Assembly (NCBI RefSeq): GCF_000725625.1
Contig: NZ_JOHS01000034.1
Coordinates: 1-64,000 of the forward strand
Length of the DNA stretch: 64,000 nt
Source: Streptomyces sp. NRRL F-6676
GTDB lineage: Bacteria > Actinomycetota > Actinomycetes > Streptomycetales > Streptomycetaceae
Direction of reading: 5' to 3'
Part shown: in pieces, positions 33,655-42,405 of the stretch
Layout: each line of letters starts with the position of its first letter
How positions within the stretch are numbered: position 1 is the stretch's first letter
Notes under the pieces: generated by a model
Told to the model about the DNA's origin: nothing
The model's input: the letters and a program-made list of their open reading frames with translations, nothing else
The model's database searches: none
Made by a program: the position numbers and the translations under genes

Positions 33655-34637
33655 ACGCGACCGTCCTCGCCGTGGCGCTGTCCCTGGTCTCGGCCGTCGC
33701 CTACGCGGCCGCCGCGGTGGCGCAGGAACGGCTCGCCGCCCGCAGCGCGGGCACCGGTCTGCTGCGGCTGCTCGCGCACGGGGCCTGGTGGTGGTCGGTG
33801 CTGCTCAACGCGGCGGCCGCGCTGCTGCACGTCGCCGCGCTCAAGTACGGCACCCTCACGCTGGTGCAGCCGCTGGGCGCCCTGACCCTGGTGGCCGCGG
33901 TGCCGCTGGGGGCGCGGGCGGCCGGACGGCGGGTCACCGCGGCGGAGTGGCGCGGCACCGCGCTGACCCTGGCCGGGCTGGCGGCGCTGCTGGTCGCCGC
34001 GTCCGGGCCGGCCCCGGAGCGGATCCTGAGCCTGCCGCAGGCGCTCGCGGTCGCCGGGGTGACGACGGCGCTCATCGGCATGCTGGCCCGGCCGGGCGCC
34101 CGGCCGGGGCTGCGGCACGCGACGGCGTCCGGGGTCGCGTCGGGCGTGGCCTCCGCGCTGACCCAGACGGTGACGGTGGCCGCGACCGACCGCGCCGAAC
34201 CGGCGCTCGGCGCGCACGTCATCGTCGTCGCGCTGCTGGTGACGGCGTTCGCGGCGGCGGGCCTGCTGCTGTCGCAGACGGCGTACCGGGGCGGCCTGGG
34301 CGCACCGCTCGCGGTGGTGACGCTGGCCAACCCGGTCGCGGCGGCGGCGATCGGCGTGACCCTGCTGGGCGATCGGCTGCGCGGCGGTCCGGCAGGACTG
34401 CCGGCCGGGGCCCTCGGGGCGGTGCTGGCCGCGTGGGGAGTCGTGGTGCTGTCCCGGGCGGCCCGGGACGTGGGCGCGGTACCGGTACCGGCCGCGGTGG
34501 CCGTGCCGGAGGAGCACCCCGTCGCCGCGGTGCTCGCGCTGGACCCCGCGAGCTGCCCCACGGAGGCGCCGGCACGGCGCCCCTCGCCCCCCACCGTCGT
34601 ACCCGCTCCCCGGGGCTCGACGGTTCCCAGTCAGTGA
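33651..34637 (+). CDS. DMT-superfamily (EamA-like) transporter
   Basis: 328 aa with nine to ten hydrophobic helices and no signal for catalysis. The AAAAVAQERLAAR and GTLTLVQPLGALTLVAAVPLGA stretches resemble the actinobacterial branch of EamA-like permeases linked to Mg2+ (NIPA-like) or metabolite export. ATGA overlap with the PAP2 gene. A soluble Pro-rich tail of about 50 residues follows the last helix. Substrate not predictable. Confidence 0.82.
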   Translation: MNATVLAVALSLVSAVAYAAAAVAQERLAARSAGTGLLRLLAHGAWWWSVLLNAAAALLHVAALKYGTLTLVQPLGALTLVAAVPLGARAAGRRVTAAEWRGTALTLAGLAALLVAASGPAPERILSLPQALAVAGVTTALIGMLARPGARPGLRHATASGVASGVASALTQTVTVAATDRAEPALGAHVIVVALLVTAFAAAGLLLSQTAYRGGLGAPLAVVTLANPVAAAAIGVTLLGDRLRGGPAGLPAGALGAVLAAWGVVVLSRAARDVGAVPVPAAVAVPEEHPVAAVLALDPASCPTEAPARRPSPPTVVPAPRGSTVPSQ

Positions 34638-34638
34638 G

Positions 34639-34675
34639 CCGGTGAGGGGGAGCGGGCCCCGCTCCCCCTCACCGG
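34639..34675. terminator. Near-perfect terminator hairpin between DMT transporter and vanB
   Basis: CCGGTGAGGGGGAGCGGG (34639-34656) pairs with its complement ending at 34675, with almost no loop. It begins two bases after the transporter stop codon and ends 14 bp from the vanB stop, serving both convergent units. Confidence 0.85.
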
Positions 34676-34689
34676 CCCGGGCCCGGCCC

Positions 34690-35631
34690 TCACAGGTCCA
34701 GGACCAGCCGCTCCCCCCGGCACCGCGAGACGCAGATCATCATGGTCTCGCCCGCCGCCCGCTCCTCCTCGGTCAGCACCGAGTCACGATGCTCGGGCAC
34801 CCCTTCGAGGACGTCCGTCTCGCACGTCCCGCACGTCCCCTCCGTGCAGGAGTACAGCACCTCGACGCCCGCACCCCGCACCGCGTCCAGTACCGAGGTC
34901 CCCGCCGACACGGTCACCGTCCTGCCCGACCGCCGCAGCTCGACCTCGAACTCCCCGTCCGGCCCGCCCGGCCGCTGCACCGGCTGGAACCGCTCCAGGT
35001 GCAGCACCCCCGCCGGGCACCGCGACTCCACGGCGTCCAGCAGCGCCCCCGGGCCGCAGCAGTACACGAGCGTGCCCTCCGCGAGCCCGTCGAGCGCGGC
35101 GGCCAGGTCGAGCAGGCCCACCTCGTCCTGCGGGGCGAGGGTCACCCGGTCGCCGTACCGTCGCAGCAGCTCCCCGGTGAACGCCATCGACCCGCGGGTC
35201 CGCCCGCCGTACAGCAGCGACCACTCGGCCCCGGCCGCCTCCGCCGCCGCGAGCATCGGCAGGATCGGGGTGATGCCGATGCCGCCCGCGACGAACAGGT
35301 ACCGCGCGGCCGGCCGCAGCGCGAAGTGGTTGCGCAGCCCGCGCACCCGCACCTTGTCGCCTTGCCGCAGCTCGCCGTGCACGTACGCCGATCCGCCCCG
35401 CCCGTCCGGCTCGCGCAGCACGGCGAGCCGCCACGCGGTCCGGTCGGCCGGGTCGCCGCACAGCGAGAACTGACGCTCCAGTCCGGGGCCGAGCAGCAGA
35501 TCGACGTGGGCACCCGGCTCCCACGCCGGCAGCGCCTCGCCGAGCGGATGGCGCAGGGTGAGCGCGAGCACGCCGTCGGCGACGGACTCCCGCCGCTCGA
35601 CGACGAGCTCGGCCTCGTACGTACCGGTCAT
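34690..35631 (-). CDS. vanB: Vanillate O-demethylase reductase subunit
   Basis: 313 aa. Takes electrons from NAD(P)H through flavin and a 2Fe-2S cluster to VanA. Flavin domain with RQFSLCGDPADRT near residue 53, NAD-domain GGIGITPILPML near 116, and a C-terminal plant-type ferredoxin with C262, C267, C270 and C300 (C-x4-C-x2-C-x29-C). Overlaps the small His-rich gene upstream by four bases (ATGA). It could serve another Rieske oxygenase of the same class; the VanA partner next door supports vanillate or a close methoxy-aromatic. Confidence 0.9.
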   Translation of the reverse strand: MTGTYEAELVVERRESVADGVLALTLRHPLGEALPAWEPGAHVDLLLGPGLERQFSLCGDPADRTAWRLAVLREPDGRGGSAYVHGELRQGDKVRVRGLRNHFALRPAARYLFVAGGIGITPILPMLAAAEAAGAEWSLLYGGRTRGSMAFTGELLRRYGDRVTLAPQDEVGLLDLAAALDGLAEGTLVYCCGPGALLDAVESRCPAGVLHLERFQPVQRPGGPDGEFEVELRRSGRTVTVSAGTSVLDAVRGAGVEVLYSCTEGTCGTCETDVLEGVPEHRDSVLTEEERAAGETMMICVSRCRGERLVLDL

Positions 35632-35846
35632 GCGCCCCGTCCTCGTACCTCGTGTGCGTCATGTGCCTCATGTGCCTCATGTGCGGCGGGATGTCCGGGA
35701 TGCCCCGGATGGGCGAGCATCCACTCCCACATCTCCACCGGATCCTGCGCGGTGTGCTCCGTCCCGCAGTGACAGGTGCCGTGCAGGAGGTCCGTGCCCG
35801 GCACCCAGTCGACGCGGTAGACCTCACCGGAAGCAGCCGCGCTCAC
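35628..35846 (-). CDS. Small His-rich protein between vanA and vanB (72 aa)
   Basis: Begins at GTG 35846, overlapping the vanA stop (GTGA), and ends overlapping the vanB start (ATGA), so it is locked into the operon. Residues 1-45 form a compact region with VYRVDWVPGTDLLHGTCHCG (C25, H26, C27) and DPVEMWEWMLAHPGHPGHP; residues 54-66 repeat AHE/AHD. Fifteen percent His plus a CHC motif suggest metal binding or a role in assembling the Rieske or ferredoxin centres. This is an inference; I recognise no family. The two exact overlaps are the main evidence that it is real. Confidence 0.75.
   Translation of the reverse strand: MSAAASGEVYRVDWVPGTDLLHGTCHCGTEHTAQDPVEMWEWMLAHPGHPGHPAAHEAHEAHDAHEVRGRGA
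35650..35685. repeat. 9-nt tandem repeat, four units, coding the His-rich tail
   Basis: TCGTGTGCG, TCATGTGCC, TCATGTGCC, TCATGTGCG in a row on the + strand; read leftward each gives one three-residue His unit (AHE/AHD). Copy number may vary between strains through slippage. Confidence 0.8.
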
Positions 35847-36910
35847 CGCACCCCCTCCACCGGCTTCTCGCCCTCCTCCACGAGGCGGGCCAGGATCCGC
35901 CGCGCGGCCAGGCCGCCGGTGTCGATGTTGATGCTCAGCTCCTGGTAGCCGGTGCGCTCGGTGCCGAGCGTGCGCTGGAGCAGGTCGAGCGCGTCGACGT
36001 CCTGCATCACCACGGTGTGGTTGTTGGCCCGCAGGAACTCGGTGACCTCGGCGTCCTCGACGGCCCAGTCCCGGGAGACCATCCAGAAGTCGTACACGTG
36101 GCCGTCGCCGGAGGGCGTGATGGCGTACGTGATCTCGGTGTGGAAGCCGTGCGGGTCGCTGCCGTCCGGCTCGGGCACGACGCCGACCGGGGCGATGCGG
36201 CTGTGCAGCAGATACAGACAGGGGGCGTGGTACTCGATGTCCTGCCAGCGGGAGATCCGGCCCGTGAGGCCGGTGGACCGGGCGTAGAACGAGGGGCACT
36301 CGGCGTCGTCCATGTGCCGGCCGACCCGTACGATCCCGGCGCCCTCGTCGACCTCCGTGGTGATCGGCGTCTCGGCGACCTCGGGGGTGCCGATGTAGCC
36401 GCCGTGGAGATACGTCTCGTGGGAGAGGTCGAGCAGGTTGTCCACGAGGAGCCCGTAGTCGGCGTCGATGGGCTCCATGCCGCGCACGGTGACCCAGCCG
36501 GGGGCGTCGAGATGCCGGGCGCGCGGCACGGCCTCCGGGTCGGCGAGCGCGGGGTCGCCGATCCACACCCACACCAGCGAGTCCCGCTCGACGACGGGGT
36601 AGGAGGCGACACGGGCGGTGCGCGGCACGCGCTTCTGCCCGGGTACGAACACACAGGCGCCCGTGGTGTCGTAGGTGAACCCGTGGTAGCCGCAGACGAC
36701 GCGGTCGCCGTCGAGCCGGCTCGCGGAGAGCGGGTAGCGGCGGTGCACGCAGCGGTCGTGCAGCGCGACGGGTGTGCCGTCCTCCTCGGTGCGGTAGAGG
36801 ACGAGCGGCTCCCCGAGGATCGTCCGGCCGAGCAGTTCCTCGCGTCCGACCTCGTGACTGTAGGCGGCGACGTACCACTGGTTCCTGGCGAAGGCGGTGA
36901 TGTGCGGCAT
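35843..36910 (-). CDS. vanA: Vanillate O-demethylase oxygenase subunit (Rieske)
   Basis: 355 aa. Converts vanillate to protocatechuate plus formaldehyde; protocatechuate then enters the pca pathway encoded 12 kb away. Rieske ligands C54, H56, C73 and H76 (C-x-H-x16-C-x2-H). The mononuclear-iron motif DNLLDLSHETYLHGG is near residue 165, with the bridging Asp. ATG 36910 gives the normal start PHITAFARNQWYVAAYSHE. First gene of a three-gene operon with overlapping ends. A palindrome 93 bp upstream may be its operator. Confidence 0.92.
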   Translation of the reverse strand: MPHITAFARNQWYVAAYSHEVGREELLGRTILGEPLVLYRTEEDGTPVALHDRCVHRRYPLSASRLDGDRVVCGYHGFTYDTTGACVFVPGQKRVPRTARVASYPVVERDSLVWVWIGDPALADPEAVPRARHLDAPGWVTVRGMEPIDADYGLLVDNLLDLSHETYLHGGYIGTPEVAETPITTEVDEGAGIVRVGRHMDDAECPSFYARSTGLTGRISRWQDIEYHAPCLYLLHSRIAPVGVVPEPDGSDPHGFHTEITYAITPSGDGHVYDFWMVSRDWAVEDAEVTEFLRANNHTVVMQDVDALDLLQRTLGTERTGYQELSINIDTGGLAARRILARLVEEGEKPVEGVR

Positions 36911-37002
36911 GGCGCTCCCGTCCCTGAGAGCGGGGCGTCGTCGCCCCGCGTGCCGTGGTTGCCCACAGATTCGTGACGCACGACACACCCGGGCAAGGGC
37001 TC

Positions 37003-37017
37003 TTCCGTCAGACGGAA
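37003..37017. promoter_or_regulatory. TTCCGTC-A-GACGGAA palindrome in the vanA / phospholipase C gap
   Basis: A perfect 15-nt palindrome in the 312-nt divergent gap 36911-37222. The TTCCG...CGGAA form is like IclR-family operators, a family that often controls aromatic catabolism. No IclR gene is in the window. I see no clear PHO box for the phospholipase gene and nothing else in the gap. Confidence 0.55.
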
Positions 37018-37222
37018 CACCGCCTCGTCGGCGCCTCCGTGTCCGGGCGGGATGCGGACCGGCGCCGTACGCCCGTTGTACTTCTCCCCGTCACAGGAGT
37101 GCCCTCGCGCCCTTCCCTCTCGTTCGGTGCACTTGGAACACTCCATGCGCGTACGACGAAGCGCCCCCCGGCGGGCCGGCCCGCCGGAAACCGAGCAGCA
37201 GCAGAAGGAGAGGGCCCCGCCC

Positions 37223-39274
37223 ATGCCCGAGGTCAACCGGCGCCGATTCCTGCAACTGGCGGGCGCCACCGCCGGTTTCAGCGCCCTGTCCGGCAGCATC
37301 GAGCGCGCCGCCGCGCTCCCCGCGCACCACGGCTCCGGCACGATCGAGGACGTCGAGCACATCGTCGTCCTCATGCAGGAGAACCGGTCCTTCGACCACT
37401 ACTTCGGCTCCCTCAGAGGCGTCCGCGGCTTCGGCGACCCGCACCCCGTGACCCTGCCGAGCGGGAAGTCCGTGTGGCACCAGCCGCACGGCGACAAGGA
37501 GGTCCTGCCCTTCCGCCCCGACGCCGACGACCTGGGCCTGGCGTTCATCCAGGACCTCCCGCACGGCTGGAACGACGGCCACGCGGCGTTCGCCGGGGGC
37601 AAGTACGACGGCTGGGTGGGCGCCAAGTCAGCCACCACCATGGCGTATCTGACCCGCGAGGACATCCCGTTCCACTACGCCCTCGCCGACACCTTCACCG
37701 TCTGCGACGCCTACCACTGCTCGTTCCTCGGCTCCACCGACCCCAACCGCTACTACATGTGGACGGGGTACACCGGCAACGACGGCAGCGGCGGCGGCCC
37801 CGTCCTCGGCAACGACGAGGCCGGTTACCACTGGACGACGTACCCCGAGCGGCTGGAGAAGGCGGGCGTCTCCTGGAAGATCTACCAGGACGTCGGCGAC
37901 GGCCTGGACGCGAACGGCAGCTGGGGCTGGATCCCGGACGCCTACCGCGGCAACTACGGCGACAACTCGCTGCTCTACTTCGACCAGTACCGCGATGCCA
38001 AGCCCGGCGACCCGCTGTACGACAAGGCCCGCACCGGCACGGACGCCCGTAAGGGCGAGGGCTTCTTCGACCGGCTGCGCGCGGACGTCACCGGCGGCCG
38101 GCTCCCGAAGATCTCCTGGGTCGTCGCCCCCGAGGCGTTCACCGAGCACCCCAACTGGCCCGCCAACTACGGCGCCTGGTACATCTCCCAGGTCCTGGAC
38201 GCGCTCACCGCCGACCCCGAGGTGTGGGCGCGGACGGCGCTGTTCGTGACCTATGACGAGAACGACGGCTTCTTCGACCACGTCGTCCCGCCCTTCCCGC
38301 CCGCCTCCGCCGCGCAGGGCGGATCGGCGGTCGACGCGAGCCTGGACGTGTTCCCCGGGAACGCCGCGCTCATCGCCGGGCCGTACGGCCTTGGCCAGCG
38401 GGTGCCGATGCTCGTCATCTCGCCCTGGAGCAAGGGCGGTTACGTCTGCTCCGAGACGCTGGACCACACCTCGATCATCCGGTTCATGGAGCGCCGCTTC
38501 GGTGTCCACGAGCCGAACATCTCGCCCTGGCGGCGCACGGTCTGCGGCGATCTGACCGCCGCGTTCGACTTCTCGCGCCGGGACACCAAGGACGTCTCGC
38601 TGCCGGGCACCGACGGCTACCGGCCCAAGGACGACCAGCGCCACCCCGACTACGTGCCCACCCCGCCGGCCACGGGTGTCCTGCCCCGGCAGGAGCGGGG
38701 CACGCGCCCGGCACGGCCCCTGAAGTACGTGCCCCACGTGGACGCTGCGGCCGACCCGGCCGCCGGGACGCTGAGGCTCACCTTCGCCTCCGGCGCGCAC
38801 GCGGGGGCCGCGTTCCTGGTGACCTCCGGCGATGCCGCCGACGAGGGCCCGTGGACGTACACGGCGGCGCCCGGCCGTACGGTCTCCGGCACATGGGGCC
38901 GGGGTGCGGCGAAGGGCGCGTACGACCTCACCGTGCACGGACCCAACGGATTCCTGCGGGAGTTCGCGGGCACGACAGGGGCCGGCGCCCCCGAGGTGAC
39001 CGCGCGGCACACCCACGGCGACCTGGAGCTGACCTTCAGGGGCGGCCGTTCCGGCGCGACCCGGTTCACGCTCGCGGGGGCGCGGGGCGGGTCGCGGACG
39101 GTGCGGGTGCGGGCCGGGGAGCACGTACGGCACCGCGTTCCGCTGGCGGCGAGCCGGCGCTGGTACGACCTCACGGTCACCGTCGAGGGGGACCCGTCCT
39201 TCCGGCGCCGCTTCGCGGGGCACGTGGAGAACGGCCGGGCGGGCGTGAGCGACCCGGCGCTGGGCGGGGAGTGA
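37223..39274 (+). CDS. Secreted phospholipase C, phosphocholine-specific type
   Basis: 683 aa. A twin-arginine signal (NRRRFLQLAGATAGFSALSGS) exports the folded enzyme. The phosphoesterase domain has VLMQENRSFDHYFGSLRG near residue 50, the nucleophile and metal region of this superfamily, and SWVVAPEAFTEHPNWP and VTYDENDGFFDHVVPP further on. Two repeated C-terminal beta domains (DUF756 type, about 510-590 and 600-680) follow. The start at 37223 puts the Tat motif at residue 5; AAGGAG lies upstream. Releases phosphate-containing head groups from lipids, for phosphorus scavenging. No hemolytic partner is present. Confidence 0.92.
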   Translation: MPEVNRRRFLQLAGATAGFSALSGSIERAAALPAHHGSGTIEDVEHIVVLMQENRSFDHYFGSLRGVRGFGDPHPVTLPSGKSVWHQPHGDKEVLPFRPDADDLGLAFIQDLPHGWNDGHAAFAGGKYDGWVGAKSATTMAYLTREDIPFHYALADTFTVCDAYHCSFLGSTDPNRYYMWTGYTGNDGSGGGPVLGNDEAGYHWTTYPERLEKAGVSWKIYQDVGDGLDANGSWGWIPDAYRGNYGDNSLLYFDQYRDAKPGDPLYDKARTGTDARKGEGFFDRLRADVTGGRLPKISWVVAPEAFTEHPNWPANYGAWYISQVLDALTADPEVWARTALFVTYDENDGFFDHVVPPFPPASAAQGGSAVDASLDVFPGNAALIAGPYGLGQRVPMLVISPWSKGGYVCSETLDHTSIIRFMERRFGVHEPNISPWRRTVCGDLTAAFDFSRRDTKDVSLPGTDGYRPKDDQRHPDYVPTPPATGVLPRQERGTRPARPLKYVPHVDAAADPAAGTLRLTFASGAHAGAAFLVTSGDAADEGPWTYTAAPGRTVSGTWGRGAAKGAYDLTVHGPNGFLREFAGTTGAGAPEVTARHTHGDLELTFRGGRSGATRFTLAGARGGSRTVRVRAGEHVRHRVPLAASRRWYDLTVTVEGDPSFRRRFAGHVENGRAGVSDPALGGE

Positions 39275-39400
39275 CGGAGGCGGGCGCCCCCGCACCGGTA
39301 CGGGAGTTGTGCGCGTGACGGAAGCGGGTGGTGTCGTGTCCGGGCGGGAGTGGGAAGAATGGACGGTTGCGTCGGGGGCGGCTCGCGGTAGTGTGCCCCG

Positions 39401-40246
39401 GTGACCACGCATTCGAACACTCCCGCAGGCTGGTACCCGGATCCGCACGGCGCGGTACAGACCCTGCGCTACTGGGACGGCACCCAGTGGACCCAGCACA
39501 CCAGCCCGGACCAGCGGGGTGCGCAGCAGGCACCGCCCGCCCCGGGGGCCGCCCCGGCCATGCCCCAGCAGCCCGCCCCCGCCGACCCCCGTGTGCAGCA
39601 CCAGGTGCAGCAGCAGGCGGGGGTGGCCCCGGGCGCGGCGGGCGGCGGTTCGCTGTTCAGCGAGCCGGTGCTCGTGGTGAACCAGAAGGCCAAGCTGATC
39701 GAACTCACCAACGAGTACAAGGTCTTCGACCAGCAGGGCAACCAGATCGGCTCGGTGGCGGAGGTCGGCCAGAGCGGTCTGAAGAAGGCGCTGCGGTTCG
39801 TCTCCAGCCTGGACCAGTACATGACCCACAGGCTGGAGATCCGTGACGCGTACGGGCAGCCGCAGCTGCTGCTGACGCGGCCCGCGAAGTTCATCAAGTC
39901 CCGGGTGGTCGTGGAGCGTCCGGACGGGCAGCCGGTGGGCGAGATCGTCCAGCAGAACGCAATCGGGAAGATCAACTTCGCGATCAACGCGGGCGGTCAG
40001 AAGATCGGCGCGATCAAGGCCGAGAACTGGCGGGCGTGGAACTTCGCGATCACCGACCACGCGGAGAACGAGGTCGCCCGCATCACGAAGACGTGGGAGG
40101 GCCTCGCCAAGACGATGTTCACCACGGCGGACAACTACGTCCTCCAGATCCACTTCCAGCTCCCGGAGCCGCTGCGGAGCCTCGTCGTCGCGACGGCGCT
40201 GACGGTCGACACGGCCCTCAAGCAGGACGCGCGCGGCCTGGGCTGA
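39401..40246 (+). CDS. DUF2510 plus phospholipid-scramblase-like (LURP-one) domain protein
   Basis: 281 aa. Residues 8-36 are DUF2510 (AGWYPDPHGAVQTLRYWDGTQWTQH), 37-85 a Gln/Pro-rich linker, and 86-281 a twelve-strand tubby/LURP-one-like beta barrel (LIELTNEYKVFDQQGNQIGSV, LEIRDAYGQPQLLLTRP, ENEVARITKTWEGL). The hydrophobic C-terminal helix (LRSLVVATALTVDTALKQD) is also typical. Bacterial members have no proven scrambling activity. The start is GTG at 39401. Not operonic with its neighbours. Confidence 0.85.
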   Translation: MTTHSNTPAGWYPDPHGAVQTLRYWDGTQWTQHTSPDQRGAQQAPPAPGAAPAMPQQPAPADPRVQHQVQQQAGVAPGAAGGGSLFSEPVLVVNQKAKLIELTNEYKVFDQQGNQIGSVAEVGQSGLKKALRFVSSLDQYMTHRLEIRDAYGQPQLLLTRPAKFIKSRVVVERPDGQPVGEIVQQNAIGKINFAINAGGQKIGAIKAENWRAWNFAITDHAENEVARITKTWEGLAKTMFTTADNYVLQIHFQLPEPLRSLVVATALTVDTALKQDARGLG

Positions 40247-40293
40247 CGCCCGGGGCTCGCGCCCGAAGCCGGGCGCGCGCAGGCCGTGGCTTG

Positions 40294-40365
40294 TCGCGCG
40301 GTTCCCCGCGCCCCTGAAGACTCCGGGGCGCCCCCTGCTTCTGAGGGGCGCGGGGAACCGCGCGA
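40294..40365. repeat. Intergenic hairpin repeat, copy 3 (perfect 22-bp arms)
   Basis: Arms 40294-40315 and 40344-40365 are exact complements with the same arm sequence as the copy at 6706-6777 and nearly the same loop (GGGGCGCCCCCTGCTT). It lies 48 bp after the scramblase-like gene stop and is the likely terminator for it, within the 315-nt gap 40247-40561. Confidence 0.85.
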
Positions 40366-40448
40366 GAAGCCCCACCGGCCGTCAGCCGACAACGCACCCC
40401 ACCCCGCCCCCAGCCCCCGCAGGGACACACCACGCTTTCATAACGTCA

Positions 40449-40480
40449 ACAATATTGTCAGCCATGGCCATTGACCATGG
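40449..40480. promoter_or_regulatory. AT-rich palindromes upstream of the NitT/TauT-type importer
   Basis: ACAATATTGT (40449-40458) is a perfect 10-nt palindrome, followed by CCATGG-CCATTGA-CCATGG (40462-40480). This is one of the few AT-rich patches in the region and sits about 85 bp before the binding-protein ATG, a normal place for an operator and promoter. The regulator is not in sight. Confidence 0.5.
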
Positions 40481-40561
40481 CCCACCCGCGCCTCTAACTT
40501 CCCGGGCAGCACCACTGCGCACCACCGTCGGATCACCGTCGCCGCACAGAGGAGCCAGCCC

Positions 40562-41530
40562 ATGCGTCGCCTGCTCGCCGCGCTCGCGGTCGGAGCGTTC
40601 GTGGCCGCCACGTCGGCCTGCGGATCGTCGGACGGTTCCTCGGGGGCGTCGTCCGCGTCCTCCGGCGGCACCACCACGGTCAAGGTCGGGATCATCCCCA
40701 TCCTCGATGTCGCCCCGCTCTACCTGGGGCAGCAGCAGGGCATCTACGAGAAGCACGGCCTGAAGCTGGAGATGACCCCCGCGCAGGGCGGCGCGGCCAT
40801 CGTGCCCGCCGTGGTCAGCGGCCAACTCCAGTTCGGTTTCAGCAACATGGCCTCGCTGATGCTCGCCCAGACCAACAACGTGCCCGTCAAGGCCGTCGTC
40901 GAGGGCGTCAACTCCACCGGTGTGGACGGCAAGGACTTCGGCGCGACCGTCGTCAAGAAGGGCAGCCCCCTCACGTCCGCCAAGGACCTGGAGGGCAAGA
41001 AGGTCGCCGTCAACACACTGAAGAACATCAACGACACCACCGTGCGCGAGTCGGTGCGCGAGGCCGGCGGCGACCCCTCGAAGGTGAAGCTCGTGGAGCT
41101 GGCCTTCGACCAGATGCCGGCCGCGCTCGACAAGGGCCAGGTCGACGCCGCGTTCGCGGTGGAGCCCGCGCTCACCACCATCAAGGAACAGGGCGGCACC
41201 GAGATCGCCTCGTCGTACGTGGACGTGGCGAAGAACCTCACCGTGGCGATGTACTTCACCTCGCAGAGCTACGCGCAGAAGAACCCGGACACGGTGAAGA
41301 GGTTCCGGGAGGCGACCGAGGAGTCCCTCAAGTACGCCGACGGACACCCGGACGAGGTCCGCGAGGTGCTCACCACGTACACCAAGATCCCCTCCTCCCT
41401 GCTGTCGAAGCTCACCCTGCCGAGCTGGCCCGCCGAGGCCAACCGCGCCTCCATCGAGACGCTGATGAAGCTCGGCCGGCAGGACGGCCTGTACGCGTCC
41501 GAGCCCGACCTGGACAAGCTCCTGCCGTGA
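40562..41530 (+). CDS. ABC importer substrate-binding lipoprotein (NitT/TauT/SsuA type)
   Basis: 322 aa. Lipoprotein signal with C20 after ATSA. The NMT1/SsuA-type domain is clear: VKVGIIPILDVAPLYLGQQQGIYEKHGL, QFGFSNMASLMLA, EGKKVAVNT. The family takes up taurine, nitrate, sulfonates, thiamine precursors or aromatic acids. Nothing in the binding face can be read for specificity. Overlaps the first permease by four bases (GTGA). Confidence 0.9.
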   Translation: MRRLLAALAVGAFVAATSACGSSDGSSGASSASSGGTTTVKVGIIPILDVAPLYLGQQQGIYEKHGLKLEMTPAQGGAAIVPAVVSGQLQFGFSNMASLMLAQTNNVPVKAVVEGVNSTGVDGKDFGATVVKKGSPLTSAKDLEGKKVAVNTLKNINDTTVRESVREAGGDPSKVKLVELAFDQMPAALDKGQVDAAFAVEPALTTIKEQGGTEIASSYVDVAKNLTVAMYFTSQSYAQKNPDTVKRFREATEESLKYADGHPDEVREVLTTYTKIPSSLLSKLTLPSWPAEANRASIETLMKLGRQDGLYASEPDLDKLLP

Positions 41531-42405
41531 GCGGCCGGAACCGCGCACACCGCGGAACCCAGGACCGCCAGAACCCCACCCGCGCCCACCGCGGAACCCA
41601 GGACCGCCGGGCCCCCGCCCGCGCCCACCGCGGAACCTTCGAGAACACCTTCCTCGGCCTCGCCGGCCTCCTCGCCTTCCTCGCCCTGGGCGAGGCGGTA
41701 CCCCGGCTCGGCCTGGTCAAGGAGGCCTACTTCCCGCCCACCAGCCGTATCGCCGACGCCCTCGGCCACGAGCTCGCCGACGGCGCCTTCTGGACCGCCC
41801 TCGGCGACACCCTCACCGGCTGGGCGCTCGGCCTCGCCCTCGCGGTGGGCGCCGGCATCGCGGCCGGGGTGCTCGTCTCCGTCGTCCCGTATCTGCGCGA
41901 GGCCACCGCCTCGACCATCGAGTTCCTGCGCCCCATCCCCTCCGTCGCCCTGATCCCCCTCGCCGTCCTCCTCTACGGCACCGAACTGCGCTCGGTCCTG
42001 CTGCTGGTGGTGTACGCCTCCTTCTGGCAGGTGCTCATCCAGGTGCTGTACGGCGTCCAGGACGTCGACCCGGTGGCCGAGGAGACCGCCCGCGCCTACG
42101 GCCTCGGCACCTGGGCCCGGATCCGCCATGTGCTGTGGCCGACCGCGCTGCCGTACGTCATGACCGGCGTCCGGCTGGCCGCCGCGGTCGCGCTGATCCT
42201 CGCCATCACCGCCGAACTCGTCATCGGCGCACCGGGGCTGGGCTCCCGCATCGCGGTGGCGCAGACCTCGCAGGCGGTGCCCGAGATGTACGCGCTCGTC
42301 GTCGTCACCGGGCTGCTCGGCCTGCTGATCAACGTGGGCGCACGCGCGGTGGAGCGGCGTGCGCTGGCGTGGCACCAGTCGGTGCGCGGGGAGGTGGCGG
42401 TGTGA
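41527..42405 (+). CDS. ABC importer permease 1 (SsuC/TauC type) with N-terminal 13-aa repeats
   Basis: 292 aa, about six membrane helices and the EAA-type loop EETARAYGLGTWARIRHVLWP near residue 175. The cytoplasmic N-terminus holds two and a half copies of a 13-residue unit (RAHRGTQDRxxPx at residues 6-18, 19-31, and 32-37) encoded by 39-nt tandem DNA repeats from 41542. This extension is absent from ordinary SsuC proteins. Start GTG overlaps the binding-protein stop; a start after the repeats has no visible ribosome site. Confidence 0.88.
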   Translation: MSGRNRAHRGTQDRQNPTRAHRGTQDRRAPARAHRGTFENTFLGLAGLLAFLALGEAVPRLGLVKEAYFPPTSRIADALGHELADGAFWTALGDTLTGWALGLALAVGAGIAAGVLVSVVPYLREATASTIEFLRPIPSVALIPLAVLLYGTELRSVLLLVVYASFWQVLIQVLYGVQDVDPVAEETARAYGLGTWARIRHVLWPTALPYVMTGVRLAAAVALILAITAELVIGAPGLGSRIAVAQTSQAVPEMYALVVVTGLLGLLINVGARAVERRALAWHQSVRGEVAV

